Of a stretch of 64,000 bases of DNA, positions 6,959 through 16,155 are shown one piece after another; position 1 is the first letter of the stretch, and each line of letters opens with the position of its first letter. The stretch covers positions 62,001 to 126,000 of the forward strand of contig NZ_BMUA01000017.1 in the NCBI RefSeq assembly GCF_014649955.1, given 5' to 3'. The notes beneath the pieces were generated by a model. It saw only the letters and a program-made list of their open reading frames with translations, was not told the DNA's origin and did not search any database. Position numbers and translations under genes: made by a program. The DNA is from Streptomyces violascens. GTDB taxonomy: Bacteria > Actinomycetota > Actinomycetes > Streptomycetales > Streptomycetaceae.

Positions 6959-8791
6959 TCACTTCGTGACTACGACCCGGTGCTCGGTGTGGCCCGTCCG
7001 GACGGTCAAGCCCTCCTCGATCGCCTGCTCAAGGGTGCCGCCCGCCGTCAGCCAGGCGTGCAGGGCCGAGGCCGCGGCCGCCGGGTCGAGGCCGGTGGGG
7101 GCGCCGGCGAGGCGGACGGGCGGGCCGGAACGCGTACGTACGGTGCATGCGCCCGGGGCTGTGATGTAGGCGGCCAGGGCGCTGTGCGGGTGGCGCGCGA
7201 GGATCTCGGCCGTCCACTGCTCCGGTGACCCGAAGCGGAGGTCGTCCGGTGCTCCGTTCCTGAACACCACGTCCGCCAGGGCGAGTTGGTCCGGGTCGCG
7301 GGTGTCCTCGTGGACGGCCAGGTGGGCGTGGCCCTCGCCGTCCGGCTCGTACCAGGGGTCGGCATACCTGGACAGGTGGATCTGGGGTGGGTCCGTCGTC
7401 ACCCGGGTCAGGATGCGCAACGGGACGGTGGGGAACGGGAGTTGGAGCGGGGGAACGCGGAGGCGTTCGAGGAGCGCGGGGCGCGGCGGCTCGGGGATGT
7501 TGATCAGGCGGTAGAAGAGGGTGCGCAGCAGGGCCGCCGACTTGCCGGGGGAGGACGTGGTGAGGGTGGCCGGGCCCGGGAGCGGGTGGTGTTCCGCCAT
7601 CAGGTCGTTCAATTGCGTGGCCAGCGGCAGATGCGGATCCAACTGGGGTGCCTGCCGGACGAATTCGGCCACGGGGGAGTGCGGGTCGAGGCCTTCCGTG
7701 GGGGCCGCTCCGAGCAGAACGGGGGTGCCGAGGGCCGCCGCGTAATAGCTCACCGAGCCCTGGTCGCCGATCACCGCATCCGCCGCGAGCAGTGCCTGGC
7801 GCCAGTCGTGCAGGGGGTCGACGAGTACGAGGCCGCCGCGCCGGGCCCGGTCGAGCCAGGCCCGGACCTGGCCGGGGCCGTGCCCGTGCCAGATGTTGGG
7901 GTGCAGCACGGCGGCGACCCGGTACTCGTCGGCGGGCAGCTCGGCGGTGAGCCGGGGCAGCAGGGAGGGGAGTATGTCGTCCCCGCCTCCGTCGCCGAAC
8001 AGGGAATCGGGGTTCCATGTCGAGTTCAGCAGAACCAGACGCTGGCCCCGGCGCACCCCGAACGCCTTCTGGAAGCGCTCTCGGTAGGGGCGTTCGGCCA
8101 GCATCCGGTCGAAGCAGGGGTCGCCCGCGAGTTCAGCGGTGGGCACGGCCCCGGGACACGCGGCGCGCAGGCGCTCCAGCTGCTCGGGGTGCGAGAGGAC
8201 CATGGCATCCGCGATGGGTATGCCTTCGTGCAGCAGCCACTCGGGGGAGAGGCCGAAGACGGGAGGGGGCGGGTTCTCGGGCGGCCGCACGTGGTTCGAG
8301 GCCGAGGCCGAGGCCGCGGTCGAGGCTGTGGCCTCGGGCGAAGGGTGTCCGGTGTCCGGTGTCCGGTGTCCGGTGTCCGGTGTCGCGAGCGTCTTATTGT
8401 AGCCAATGCCGTGCGAGAGGAGGGCCAACTTCCCTGGAACGCAGTGGAGTTGACCGCCCAGGCTGGCCGTGATCGCCAGGTCGACCTTGGTTTCGAGGGC
8501 CTGCTCCCACGGCAGCACCGGAAGCCCGGTCTCGGCGAGCAGGGTGGCCACGCCGTCCTCGAACGCCGAGGAACCCGTGCAGGTGGCCAGGAGCTGTATC
8601 CGGAGGTCGTCGTGGAACAGCGGCAGCACGTCCAGAAGCCGGGTTGCCGATGTCACGTTGTGCACCACGAACAGCACGCGCCGGCACCGGCCGCGGGTCG
8701 CCCAGCGGGCGGCGTCGTCCCCGACCGGCACCCGTATGCGCCGTCCGCCGGACCCGTTCACCGTGCCACCCCCCAGCTCCACGCCTGCCAT
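6959..8791 (-). CDS. GT-B-fold, CDP-glycerol glycerophosphotransferase-like protein
   Basis: About 610 aa from ATG 8789-8791; GTG 8759-8761 is an alternative. There is no transmembrane segment. The N-terminal half has a Rossmann-like start (RRVLFVVHNVTSATRLLDVL) and the C-terminal part reads as a nucleotide-sugar/CDP-polyol binding half, with LLAADAVIGDQGSVSYYAAALGTPVLL (the D-x-G-S pattern of glycerophosphotransferase-like enzymes). Streptomyces homologues are often misnamed 'translation initiation factor'. A 7-bp tandem repeat (8344-8385) lies in a surface loop after HGIGYNK and encodes a repeated TPDTGH stretch. Its start region is divergent from the BTAD regulator gene. Substrate unknown. 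Confidence 0.75.
   Translation of the reverse strand: MAGVELGGGTVNGSGGRRIRVPVGDDAARWATRGRCRRVLFVVHNVTSATRLLDVLPLFHDDLRIQLLATCTGSSAFEDGVATLLAETGLPVLPWEQALETKVDLAITASLGGQLHCVPGKLALLSHGIGYNKTLATPDTGHRTPDTGHPSPEATASTAASASASNHVRPPENPPPPVFGLSPEWLLHEGIPIADAMVLSHPEQLERLRAACPGAVPTAELAGDPCFDRMLAERPYRERFQKAFGVRRGQRLVLLNSTWNPDSLFGDGGGDDILPSLLPRLTAELPADEYRVAAVLHPNIWHGHGPGQVRAWLDRARRGGLVLVDPLHDWRQALLAADAVIGDQGSVSYYAAALGTPVLLGAAPTEGLDPHSPVAEFVRQAPQLDPHLPLATQLNDLMAEHHPLPGPATLTTSSPGKSAALLRTLFYRLINIPEPPRPALLERLRVPPLQLPFPTVPLRILTRVTTDPPQIHLSRYADPWYEPDGEGHAHLAVHEDTRDPDQLALADVVFRNGAPDDLRFGSPEQWTAEILARHPHSALAAYITAPGACTVRTRSGPPVRLAGAPTGLDPAAAASALHAWLTAGGTLEQAIEEGLTVRTGHTEHRVVVTK
8344..8385. repeat. Heptanucleotide tandem repeat inside a coding region
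   Basis: Six contiguous copies of GGTGTCC (plus-strand view), the first five perfect and the last ending in G. The unit is 7 bp, so it cycles through all three frames and encodes PDTGHRT-type heptapeptides on the minus strand. Gain or loss of one unit would frameshift the 610-aa protein after about residue 160. A looser GAGGCC hexamer repeat lies just to the left (about 8298-8320). Confidence 0.9.
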
Positions 8792-8912
8792 CCCCTCGTT
8801 GTGGTCCGGCCACGATAGCCAAGGGGCCGGCCGCATCCGCGCGGGTAGCGGCCTGTGTGGCGCGAACTGGATGCCGGGTCGATCCGGGCCGGCCGCCGGG
8901 GAGAATGGGCGG

Positions 8913-11900
8913 GTGATGCTCCGCTACCGCGTACTCGGACCGACGCAGGCCCTGCGCCCTGACGGCAGTGAAGCGCGGCTCGGGGGAACCCGCCTGAGAG
9001 CGCTCCTCGCCGCCCTCGCCGTGGGCGCCGGGCGTGCGGTGCCCCAGTCCGTGCTGATCGCGCAGGTCTGGGGCGAAGGGGATGCGCCGCCCGCCGACGA
9101 GGTCGCGGCGGTGCAGGCCCTGGTGGGACGGTTGCGGCGGCTGCTCGGGCCGGACGCGGTGGAATCCGTGCCGGGCGGCTATCGGCTCGCCGCCCACACC
9201 GACGAGATCGACCTCTTTCGCTTCGAACGTCTCGCGGCGGAGGGCGCGACGGCGCTGGCTGCCGGAGACGCGGAGCACGCGGCCGGCCTCCTGGACGACG
9301 CGCTCACGCTGTGGCACGGCCCCGCGCTGGCCGACCTTCCGGGGCGGGAGGGCGACCCGCTCGTGGTACGGGTCGAACGGCACCGAGCCGATGCCCGCCG
9401 CAACCGGCTGGCGGCGGAGGTGGAGCTGGGCCGGGCCGAGAGCGCTCTCGGCGAACTGACCGCGCTCGCGGCCTCCGCCCCGCTCGACGAACCCCTCCAG
9501 GCCCTGCACATCCGCGCGCTGCGGGCTGCCGGCCGCCCGGCCGAGGCTCTGGCCGCCTACGAATCCGTACGGGCAGCGCTCTCGGAACGCCTCGGCACGA
9601 ACCCGGGGCCGGAGCTGCAGTCCTTGCATGCCGAACTGCTCAACCCTGCGCGCGGTGGGGAGGGCGCTGGTACGGGTGCGCCACACACCTGGTCGTCCCA
9701 CATGGCCGGGCCCCACACGGGCACGCGCGACACGGCGTCGGACCACATGGGCTCCCACGACATGGTTTCACCGCACATGGGCCCACCCGACATGGCGCCG
9801 AACCACCTGGGTTCACCGCACACGGCCTCACCCGACATGGCCCCGCCGCACATGGCTCCGTCCCACACAGGCTCGTCCCCCACGGCCTCGTCCCACATCG
9901 CTTCGAACGGCATGGGGTCCTCCCGCACGGGCTCGGCCCACCTGGCTTCACCGCAGGCCGATCCCGAACCCTCGCCACTTCGCCCACCCGGCAACCTCCG
10001 TGCCCGCCTCACTTCCTTCGTCGGGCGGGAGTCCGACGTCCGTGTCCTGCACGACGATCTGCGGCAGGCGCGCCTGATCACGCTCACCGGGGCCGGCGGC
10101 GCGGGCAAGACGCGCCTCGCGGTGGAGGCGGCCGATGCCGTGGCGGGGGAGTGGGGCGACGGGGTGTGGCTGGTCGAGCTCGCGCCCGTGCGGGACGCGG
10201 TGAGCCTGGCCGAGGCCGTGCTCACCGCGCTGGGCGCCCGGGAGACGCGGCTCGTCGGTCCGGCCGAGACGACTCCCAGGGACCCGGTCGCGCAACTGCT
10301 GGCCCACTGCGGACGCCTCCGCATGCTCATCGTGCTCGACAACTGCGAGCAAGTCGTAGAAGCGGCAGCCGCTTTGGTGCAGGAGCTGCTCACCGCATGC
10401 CCGGACGTCACCGTCCTCGCCACCAGCCGGGAGCCGCTCGGTGTGCCGGGGGAGCGGGTGATGGCCATCGGGCCGCTGCCGCACGAGAGCGCTCTCCGGC
10501 TGTTCGGGCAGCGCGGGGCCGCCGCCCGGCCTGGCTTCCGTGCCGACGACGATCCGGACGCGGTCACGGAGATCTGCCGACGCCTGGACGGGCTGCCGCT
10601 CGCCCTCGAACTCGCGGCCGCGCGACTGCGGTTGTTCACGCCGCGCCAGATCGCGGACCGGCTCGACGACCGGTTCCGGCTGCTCAATACCGGACCCCGG
10701 ACCAGCAGGACACTCCAGCCGAGACAGCAGACCCTGCGCGCGGTGGTCGACTGGTCCTGGGACCTGCTCGACGCCCCGGAGCGGGCCGTCCTGCGCCGTC
10801 TCGCCGTCTTCGCGGGCGGCTTCGCCCTGCCCGAAGCGGAAGCCGTCTGCGCGGATCCGGAGGAGGCGGGGCCCGAGGCGAGGGGACCCGAGAAGCCAAG
10901 CCCGCGCAAGCAGGGCGCCGGGGTGGGCCCCGCCGACGTTCTGGACCTTCTCGGCTCCCTCATCGACAAGTCGCTCGTCACCGCCGCGCCCGGCGGTGAA
11001 GGCGCAACGATGCGGTACCGCCTGCTGGAGACCGTCGCCGAGTACGCCGCCCAGCGGCTCGACGAGGCGGGCGAGCGGGCGGAGGTCGAGCTGCGCCATC
11101 TCGTCACGTACCGCGAACTCGTCCGCAGGGGCGAGGCGGCGCTGCGCGGCCCGCGCCAGCACGAGGTCATCGAGCGCCTCGAAGCCGAGCACGACAACGT
11201 AAGAGCCGCCCTGAGTACGGCAGTTGGGTGCGGACATGAACAGGACGGGCTGTGCCTCGTCCTCGCCATGGCCTGGTTCTGGCAGCTGCGGGGGCATCAG
11301 GCGGATGCGCGGAGCTGGTCCGGGGCCGTGGCCGAGCTCGGTCCGGATCCCTTCGCCGAGTCCGTGCGGCCCGCCGTCGCCCTAGCCGATCGCTGCACGG
11401 ACAGCCCGCCGCCCTGGTCCGAGGAACAGCTGTGGGAGGCGCGGCGCGGGGTGCGCCTGATGATGTTCGCGGCCAGTGGTGGCGGCGACACGGAGCTCAA
11501 CAGCCCCGAGACCGTGGCATATCTGCGCCGGATCGTCCGGGCGTACGGGCCCGGCCTTCCACAGAACAGCCGTCAGCCCGGCTCGCTCTGGTACTTCGCC
11601 CGGCTCCTCACCGGCGAGTTCACCGGATTCGACCGGGTCGTCGACGAGATGGTCGCCGACGCCCGGCAGCACGGCGACCCCTGGGACCTCGCCTTCGCCC
11701 TCCTGCTCCGCGCGAAACTGCTCGACGGCAGCGACGCCGAGGACGCCCTCGCTCTCTTCGAGGGCGTCGGTGACCCGTGGGGGATCGCTGAATCCCTCTC
11801 CGCGCGCGGCGAGTCCTACGTGCGGGAAGGCCGGTACCAGGAGGCCGCCAAGGACTTCGAGCGGGCCCTGGAGAGCGTCACGCAGATGGGCGCGCATGCC

Positions 11901-12539
11901 CAAGTGTCCGTGTTCAAGGGCAAGTTGGCGTCGGTCCGGCTCGAGGTGGCTGGTACCCCGGCCGAGCGGGAAGCGGCCGAACGGCTGCTCTCGGAAGCCG
12001 CCGAGGAGTCACGGCAGTCCCCGGAGGAGAGCCTCGGAACCGCCCGGACGCTCCTCGCCCAGCACTTCGGCCGCACCGGCCGAACAGGCGCGGCCCGTCG
12101 GCAACTCCGGCTGATGGAAGCTGAGTTCACCCCGGTGACACCCGACCTCTTCCGCGGACTCGTCGCCGGGATGCACGGCTGGGTCGACTGTCTGGACGGC
12201 AAGTACGTCGACGCCCAGGACCGGATCCAGGAGGCGGTACGCCATCTGGAGAGCCAGGCCTATCTGGTCGCCCCCAATCTGATCCTCAGTCAATTCCTGT
12301 CCGCCGCCTGGGCGAAGGCCGGGCTGGGCGCCGCCGCGGACGGGGCCAGGCTGCTCGGTGCGTACGACCGCAACTCGAACGGACGCGACAGCTTCGGGTT
12401 CCGTCCGCTGCCCGCCGAGCCCGAGACCCGCCGCCAGGCGGAGGCCGCACTGCGCGCGGCGCTCGCCCCGGCGGCGTACGAACGCGCCTACGCGGAAGGC
12501 GCGGACCTGGATGTGCGGCGGGCCGCCGCCCTTGTCTGA
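8913..12539 (+). CDS. BTAD/AfsR-type regulator with STAND ATPase domain and pentapeptide-repeat linker
   Basis: 1208 aa from GTG 8913 (ATG 8916 next to it), with GGGGAG upstream. The order is: an OmpR-like winged helix (about 1-95), a BTAD domain (about 100-245), a 17-copy pentapeptide repeat (262-346), a STAND ATPase with intact Walker A GAGGAGKT (K399), Walker B MLIVLDNCEQ (D476) and TSREPLGVPGE, a winged-helix segment, then TPR-like helices to the end. SARP/AfsR proteins activate secondary-metabolite or developmental genes; the ATPase likely gates DNA binding. No biosynthetic cluster is adjacent. It is divergent from the GT-B-like gene, and its stop codon overlaps a terminator-type hairpin. 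Confidence 0.93.
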   Translation: MMLRYRVLGPTQALRPDGSEARLGGTRLRALLAALAVGAGRAVPQSVLIAQVWGEGDAPPADEVAAVQALVGRLRRLLGPDAVESVPGGYRLAAHTDEIDLFRFERLAAEGATALAAGDAEHAAGLLDDALTLWHGPALADLPGREGDPLVVRVERHRADARRNRLAAEVELGRAESALGELTALAASAPLDEPLQALHIRALRAAGRPAEALAAYESVRAALSERLGTNPGPELQSLHAELLNPARGGEGAGTGAPHTWSSHMAGPHTGTRDTASDHMGSHDMVSPHMGPPDMAPNHLGSPHTASPDMAPPHMAPSHTGSSPTASSHIASNGMGSSRTGSAHLASPQADPEPSPLRPPGNLRARLTSFVGRESDVRVLHDDLRQARLITLTGAGGAGKTRLAVEAADAVAGEWGDGVWLVELAPVRDAVSLAEAVLTALGARETRLVGPAETTPRDPVAQLLAHCGRLRMLIVLDNCEQVVEAAAALVQELLTACPDVTVLATSREPLGVPGERVMAIGPLPHESALRLFGQRGAAARPGFRADDDPDAVTEICRRLDGLPLALELAAARLRLFTPRQIADRLDDRFRLLNTGPRTSRTLQPRQQTLRAVVDWSWDLLDAPERAVLRRLAVFAGGFALPEAEAVCADPEEAGPEARGPEKPSPRKQGAGVGPADVLDLLGSLIDKSLVTAAPGGEGATMRYRLLETVAEYAAQRLDEAGERAEVELRHLVTYRELVRRGEAALRGPRQHEVIERLEAEHDNVRAALSTAVGCGHEQDGLCLVLAMAWFWQLRGHQADARSWSGAVAELGPDPFAESVRPAVALADRCTDSPPPWSEEQLWEARRGVRLMMFAASGGGDTELNSPETVAYLRRIVRAYGPGLPQNSRQPGSLWYFARLLTGEFTGFDRVVDEMVADARQHGDPWDLAFALLLRAKLLDGSDAEDALALFEGVGDPWGIAESLSARGESYVREGRYQEAAKDFERALESVTQMGAHAQVSVFKGKLASVRLEVAGTPAEREAAERLLSEAAEESRQSPEESLGTARTLLAQHFGRTGRTGAARRQLRLMEAEFTPVTPDLFRGLVAGMHGWVDCLDGKYVDAQDRIQEAVRHLESQAYLVAPNLILSQFLSAAWAKAGLGAAADGARLLGAYDRNSNGRDSFGFRPLPAEPETRRQAEAALRAALAPAAYERAYAEGADLDVRRAAALV
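9696..9950. repeat. 15-bp minisatellite (17 units) encoding His/Met-rich pentapeptides
   Basis: Seventeen contiguous degenerate 15-bp units in exact reading frame, for example CCGCACATGGGCCCA. The encoded units run SHMAG, PHTGT, RDTAS, DHMGS, HDMVS, PHMGP, PDMAP, NHLGS and so on, giving the pattern x-[HD]-[MTL]-[GA]-[SPT]. They link the BTAD and ATPase domains. Units differ at several bases, so the array is old rather than freshly expanded. Confidence 0.95.
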
Positions 12540-12566
12540 CCCGCGCCGAGTCGATGCGGCGCGGGT
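12539..12566 (+). terminator. Terminator-type hairpin after the BTAD-STAND gene
   Basis: Perfect 10-bp stem ACCCGCGCCG / CGGCGCGGGT with an 8-base loop, beginning at the last base of the stop codon. No U-tract, as usual in Streptomyces. Confidence 0.75.
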
Positions 12567-12968
12567 GACCTGGTCCCGCCGCCCCGGCCCCATGCGCTTC
12601 CGACCTGGTGCCGACTGCTCCATCCGGCTATTCCTCCGTGTCCCCGGCGCGGGTCTCGCGCCCGGGCCCCGGCCGTCGCGGCGGGCGCCTGCGGAAGGCC
12701 GGCATCCGGCTGCGGGACCGGTTCCAAGGTCGGTCCGACAGGGTTCCGGGTGGGGCGCGAGGGGCGCGCGTGAAGCTCGGCTGTTGGCCCGCTTAAGAAA
12801 TCCTCGATGGACTCGGCGGCCCCGGCTCGGCAGATTGGTGATCAGCAAGAACGGCCGGATCGTCCGCATGTGCAGGATCATCCGGCGGATCCGCCCCTTC
12901 CTCAGCCCGTACGTCCGGCCACCGATCCGTGGCCGGCCGCCCCTCTCCGTACGCCGGGAGCTCCGCCC
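12567..12968. other. 402-bp leader/intergenic region before tdh
   Basis: No convincing gene. The base composition becomes mixed around 12790-12860 (TTAAGAAATCC and neighbouring sequence), the likeliest promoter area. Around 12855-12895 several GGATC/GATCC words alternate (GGATCGTCC, GGATCATCC, GGCGGATCC), which could be regulator sites or weak RNA structure. Short open frames cross here on both strands but lack ribosome sites. GGGAG at 12956-12960 is the ribosome site of tdh. Confidence 0.4.
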
Positions 12969-13997
12969 ATGAAGGCACTTGTCAAGCAGCACGCCGAACC
13001 CGGACTGTGGCTCATGGACGTTCCCGAGCCGGAGACCGGGCCCGGCGATGTGCTGATCAAGGTCCTTCGCACCGGCATCTGCGGCACCGACCTGCACATC
13101 CGCTCCTGGGACGGCTGGGCGCAGGGTGCCGTCAAGACCCCGCTGATCCTGGGCCACGAGTTCGTCGGCGAGGTCGCCGCGGTCGGCGCGGACGTCCAGG
13201 ACATCGCGGTGGGCGACCTGGTCAGCGGTGAGGGCCACCTGGTCTGCGGGAAGTGCCGCAACTGTCTGGCCGGGCGCCGCCACCTGTGCCGCTCCACCAT
13301 CGGCCTCGGCGTCGGCCGCAACGGCGCGTTCGCCGAGTACGTGGCGCTGCCCGCCTCCAACGTGTGGGTGCACCGCACCCACGTCGACCTCGATGTGGCC
13401 GCGATCTTCGACCCGTTCGGCAACGCTGTGCACACCGCGCTGTCGTTCCCGCTGGTCGGCGAGGACGTGCTGATCACCGGCGCGGGCCCGATCGGCATCA
13501 TGGCCGCCGCCGTCGCCAAGCACGCCGGCGCCCGCAACGTCGTCATCACCGACGTCAGCGAGTCCCGCCTGGAGATCGCCCGCAAGGCCGGTGCCACCCT
13601 CGCGCTCAACGTCGCCGAGCACGACATCGCCCACGCCCAGAAGCAGCTCGGCCTCAAGGAGGGCTTCGACATCGGCCTGGAGATGTCGGGCCGTCCCGAG
13701 GCGATGCGCGACATGGTCGCCAACATGACGCACGGCGGCCGCATCGCGATGCTCGGCCTGCCCGCGCAGGAGTTCGCCGTGGACTGGGCGAAGATCGTCA
13801 CCTCGATGATCACCATCAAGGGCATCTACGGCCGCGAGATGTTCGAGACCTGGTACGCCATGACGGTGCTGCTCGAAGGCGGCCTCGACCTCAGCCCCGT
13901 GATCACCGGCAAGTACGGCTACCAGGACTTCGACGCGGCCTTCGACGAGGCGGCCACCGCCCGCAGCGGCAAGATCATCCTCGACTGGACCGTCTGA
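12969..13997 (+). CDS. tdh: L-threonine 3-dehydrogenase
   Basis: A 342-aa zinc-dependent alcohol-dehydrogenase-family enzyme oxidising L-threonine with NAD+ to 2-amino-3-oxobutanoate. The catalytic zinc ligands are in GICGTDLH (C38) and GHEFVGE (H63, E64). Four structural-zinc cysteines are C93, C96, C99 and C107. The nucleotide-binding GAGPIG is at 171-176, followed by an Asp (VVITDVSE) that favours NAD over NADP. The ATG has GGGAG eight bases upstream. The product is passed to Kbl, encoded 38 bp downstream, which makes glycine and acetyl-CoA. Length is normal for bacterial Tdh. Confidence 0.97.
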   Translation: MKALVKQHAEPGLWLMDVPEPETGPGDVLIKVLRTGICGTDLHIRSWDGWAQGAVKTPLILGHEFVGEVAAVGADVQDIAVGDLVSGEGHLVCGKCRNCLAGRRHLCRSTIGLGVGRNGAFAEYVALPASNVWVHRTHVDLDVAAIFDPFGNAVHTALSFPLVGEDVLITGAGPIGIMAAAVAKHAGARNVVITDVSESRLEIARKAGATLALNVAEHDIAHAQKQLGLKEGFDIGLEMSGRPEAMRDMVANMTHGGRIAMLGLPAQEFAVDWAKIVTSMITIKGIYGREMFETWYAMTVLLEGGLDLSPVITGKYGYQDFDAAFDEAATARSGKIILDWTV

Positions 13998-14035
13998 ATC
14001 CCGGACCGACCGGACACCCCCTAGGAGCCCCGAGC

Positions 14036-15217
14036 ATGTACGGATACGTCCGTGACGACCTCCAGAAGACCCTCGACGAGATCAAGGAAGCCGGTCTCTT
14101 CAAGCCCGAGCGCGTGATCTCCACCCCGCAGAGCGCCTCCGTCTCCGTGCCGTCGGGCGACGTACTCAACTTCTGCGCCAACAACTACCTCGGCCTCGCC
14201 GACCACCCCGAGGTCATCGCCGCCGCCAAGGACGCCCTGGACCGCTGGGGCTACGGCATGGCCTCGGTCCGCTTCATCTGCGGCACCCAGGACGTCCACA
14301 AGGAGCTGGAGGGCCGCCTGTCGGCGTTCCTCGGCCAGGAGGACACGATCCTCTACTCGTCCTGCTTCGACGCCAACGGCGGCGTCTTCGAGACCCTGCT
14401 CGACGCCCAGGACGCGGTCATCTCCGACGCCCTCAACCACGCGTCGATCATCGACGGCATCCGCCTGTCCAAGGCGGCCCGCTTCCGCTACGCCAACCGC
14501 GACATGGCGGACCTGGAGGCCAAGCTGAAGGAGGCGTCCGGGGCCCGGCGCCGTCTGATCGTCACCGACGGCGTGTTCTCCATGGACGGCTACATCGCCC
14601 CCCTCCAGGAGATCTGCGACCTCGCCGACCGCTACGACGCCATGGTCATGGTCGACGACTCGCACGCCGTCGGCTTCACCGGCCCCGGCGGCGCCGGCAC
14701 CCCCGCTCTGCACGGGGTGAGCGACCGGGTCGACATCGTCACCGGCACCCTCGGCAAGGCGCTCGGCGGCGCCTCCGGCGGCTACGTCGCGGCCCGCGCC
14801 GAGATCGTCGCCCTGCTGCGCCAGCGTTCGCGCCCGTACCTGTTCTCGAACTCGCTCGCCCCGGTCATCGCGGCCGCATCCCTCAAGGTCCTCGACCTGC
14901 TGGAATCGGCCGGTGACCTGCGCGAGAAGCTCGCCGCCAACACCACGCTCTTCCGTACGAGGATGACCGAGGCGGGCTTCGAGATCCTGCCCGGCGAGCA
15001 CCCCATCGCGCCCGTCATGATCGGCGACGCCGCCGAGGCGGCCCGCATGGCCGAGCTGCTCCTGGAGCGCGGCGTGTATGTGATCGGCTTCTCCTACCCG
15101 GTGGTCCCGATGGGCGCGGCCCGCATCCGCGTCCAGCTCTCGGCGGCGCACTCCACCGAGGACATCGAGAAGGCCGTGGCCGCATTCGTCGACGCGCGCG
15201 CGTCGATGCAGGGCTGA
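14036..15217 (+). CDS. kbl: Glycine C-acetyltransferase (2-amino-3-ketobutyrate CoA ligase)
   Basis: A 393-aa PLP enzyme of the alpha-oxoamine synthase family. It converts 2-amino-3-oxobutanoate plus CoA to glycine plus acetyl-CoA, completing threonine breakdown with Tdh. Visible features are [14 protein letters not shown], the DDSHAVG motif (207-213), and the PLP-lysine region [13 protein letters not shown] with K241. AGGAG is nine bases before ATG 14036. It follows tdh at 38 bp in one operon. Length and motifs are standard. Confidence 0.97.
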   Translation: MYGYVRDDLQKTLDEIKEAGLFKPERVISTPQSASVSVPSGDVLNFCANNYLGLADHPEVIAAAKDALDRWGYGMASVRFICGTQDVHKELEGRLSAFLGQEDTILYSSCFDANGGVFETLLDAQDAVISDALNHASIIDGIRLSKAARFRYANRDMADLEAKLKEASGARRRLIVTDGVFSMDGYIAPLQEICDLADRYDAMVMVDDSHAVGFTGPGGAGTPALHGVSDRVDIVTGTLGKALGGASGGYVAARAEIVALLRQRSRPYLFSNSLAPVIAAASLKVLDLLESAGDLREKLAANTTLFRTRMTEAGFEILPGEHPIAPVMIGDAAEAARMAELLLERGVYVIGFSYPVVPMGAARIRVQLSAAHSTEDIEKAVAAFVDARASMQG

Positions 15218-15238
15218 CGCCCGCGCGACAATGGCTGG

Positions 15239-16153
15239 GTGATCGACCCCCGCCGGCTCCGCATCCTGCGTGCCGCGGCGGACCACCGTACGGTGACCGC
15301 CGCGGCAGCAGCGCTGTATCTGACGCCCTCCGCCGTCTCCCAGCAGCTCGCCGCCCTGGAGCAGGAGACCGGGCACACCCTGCTCACCCGCAGTGGCAAG
15401 GGCGTACGGCTCACGGCCGCCGGCGAGATCCTCCTGGAGCACGCCAACGCGGTCCTCGCCCAGCTGGAGCGGGCCGAGGCGGAGCTGGCCGCCTACGCCG
15501 GCGGCGCGGCCGGAGAGGTCACCGTGGCGGCCTTCGCGACCGGCATCGCGGAGGTCCTCGCGCCCGCGATCACGCGGCTGCGCGCGAGCCACCCCGCGAT
15601 CCGGGTCCGGGTCCGGGACGCCGAGGGCGACGAGGCGCTGCCGCTCGTCCTGGACGGCGAGGCCGATCTGGCGCTCGCCGTCGAATACCGGGGCGCGCCC
15701 CGCGAGGACGACAGCCGCCTCTCGCGCGTCCCGCTGTACGCCGAGCCCTTCGACGCCGTACTGCACGCGGCGCATCCCCTGGCCCAGTCCCGGCAGGTGC
15801 CCCTGTCCGCCCTCGCCGACGACGACTGGATCGGCCCCTACCCGGGCAACCCCTGCCACGACGTGATGCTGCTCGCCTGTGAACTCGCGGGATTCCAGCC
15901 CAGGTTGGCGCACTCCTCGGACGACTTCCGGGCGGTGGTGGCGCTGGCGGGTGCGGGCGCCGGGGTGGCCCTGGTGCCGCGTTCCGCGCTGCGCGGCATG
16001 GAGCAGAAGGACACGGTGGTGCGCCCCGTGGAGGGCCCGGCGGCGACGCGCAGGGTGTTCGCGGCGGTACGCAGAGGAGCCGAGGGGCACCCGCTGTTCC
16101 GCCCGGTCCTGGAGGCACTGGCGCAGGCGGCTCGGGGCCTGCCTACGGAGTAG
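15239..16153 (+). CDS. LysR-family transcriptional regulator
   Basis: A 304-aa protein from GTG 15239. The N-terminal winged helix reads RTVTAAAAALYLTPSAVSQQ (about 17-36), followed by the linker helix and a periplasmic-binding-like effector domain (about 88-295). It starts 21 bp after kbl, so it may be carried on the tdh-kbl transcript, which is unusual because LysR genes are mostly divergent from their targets. A threonine- or glycine-related effector is a plausible guess only. It meets the next gene tail to tail with 2 bp between stops. Confidence 0.93.
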   Translation: MIDPRRLRILRAAADHRTVTAAAAALYLTPSAVSQQLAALEQETGHTLLTRSGKGVRLTAAGEILLEHANAVLAQLERAEAELAAYAGGAAGEVTVAAFATGIAEVLAPAITRLRASHPAIRVRVRDAEGDEALPLVLDGEADLALAVEYRGAPREDDSRLSRVPLYAEPFDAVLHAAHPLAQSRQVPLSALADDDWIGPYPGNPCHDVMLLACELAGFQPRLAHSSDDFRAVVALAGAGAGVALVPRSALRGMEQKDTVVRPVEGPAATRRVFAAVRRGAEGHPLFRPVLEALAQAARGLPTE

Positions 16154-16155
16154 GG

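Noticed and set aside
8469-8912. In-frame upstream extension of the BTAD regulator by 148 residues.
   Set aside because: It overlaps the divergent GT-B-like gene and lacks domain similarity; the OmpR-like wing begins right after GTG 8913.
9696-9950. CRISPR array.
   Set aside because: The 15-bp units are contiguous, in frame, degenerate, and inside a protein-coding gene; there are no spacers and no cas genes.
12807-12968. In-frame N-terminal extension of Tdh by 54 residues.
   Set aside because: Tdh families start at MKALV; the extension is Pro/Arg-rich, and a ribosome site is placed correctly for ATG 12969.
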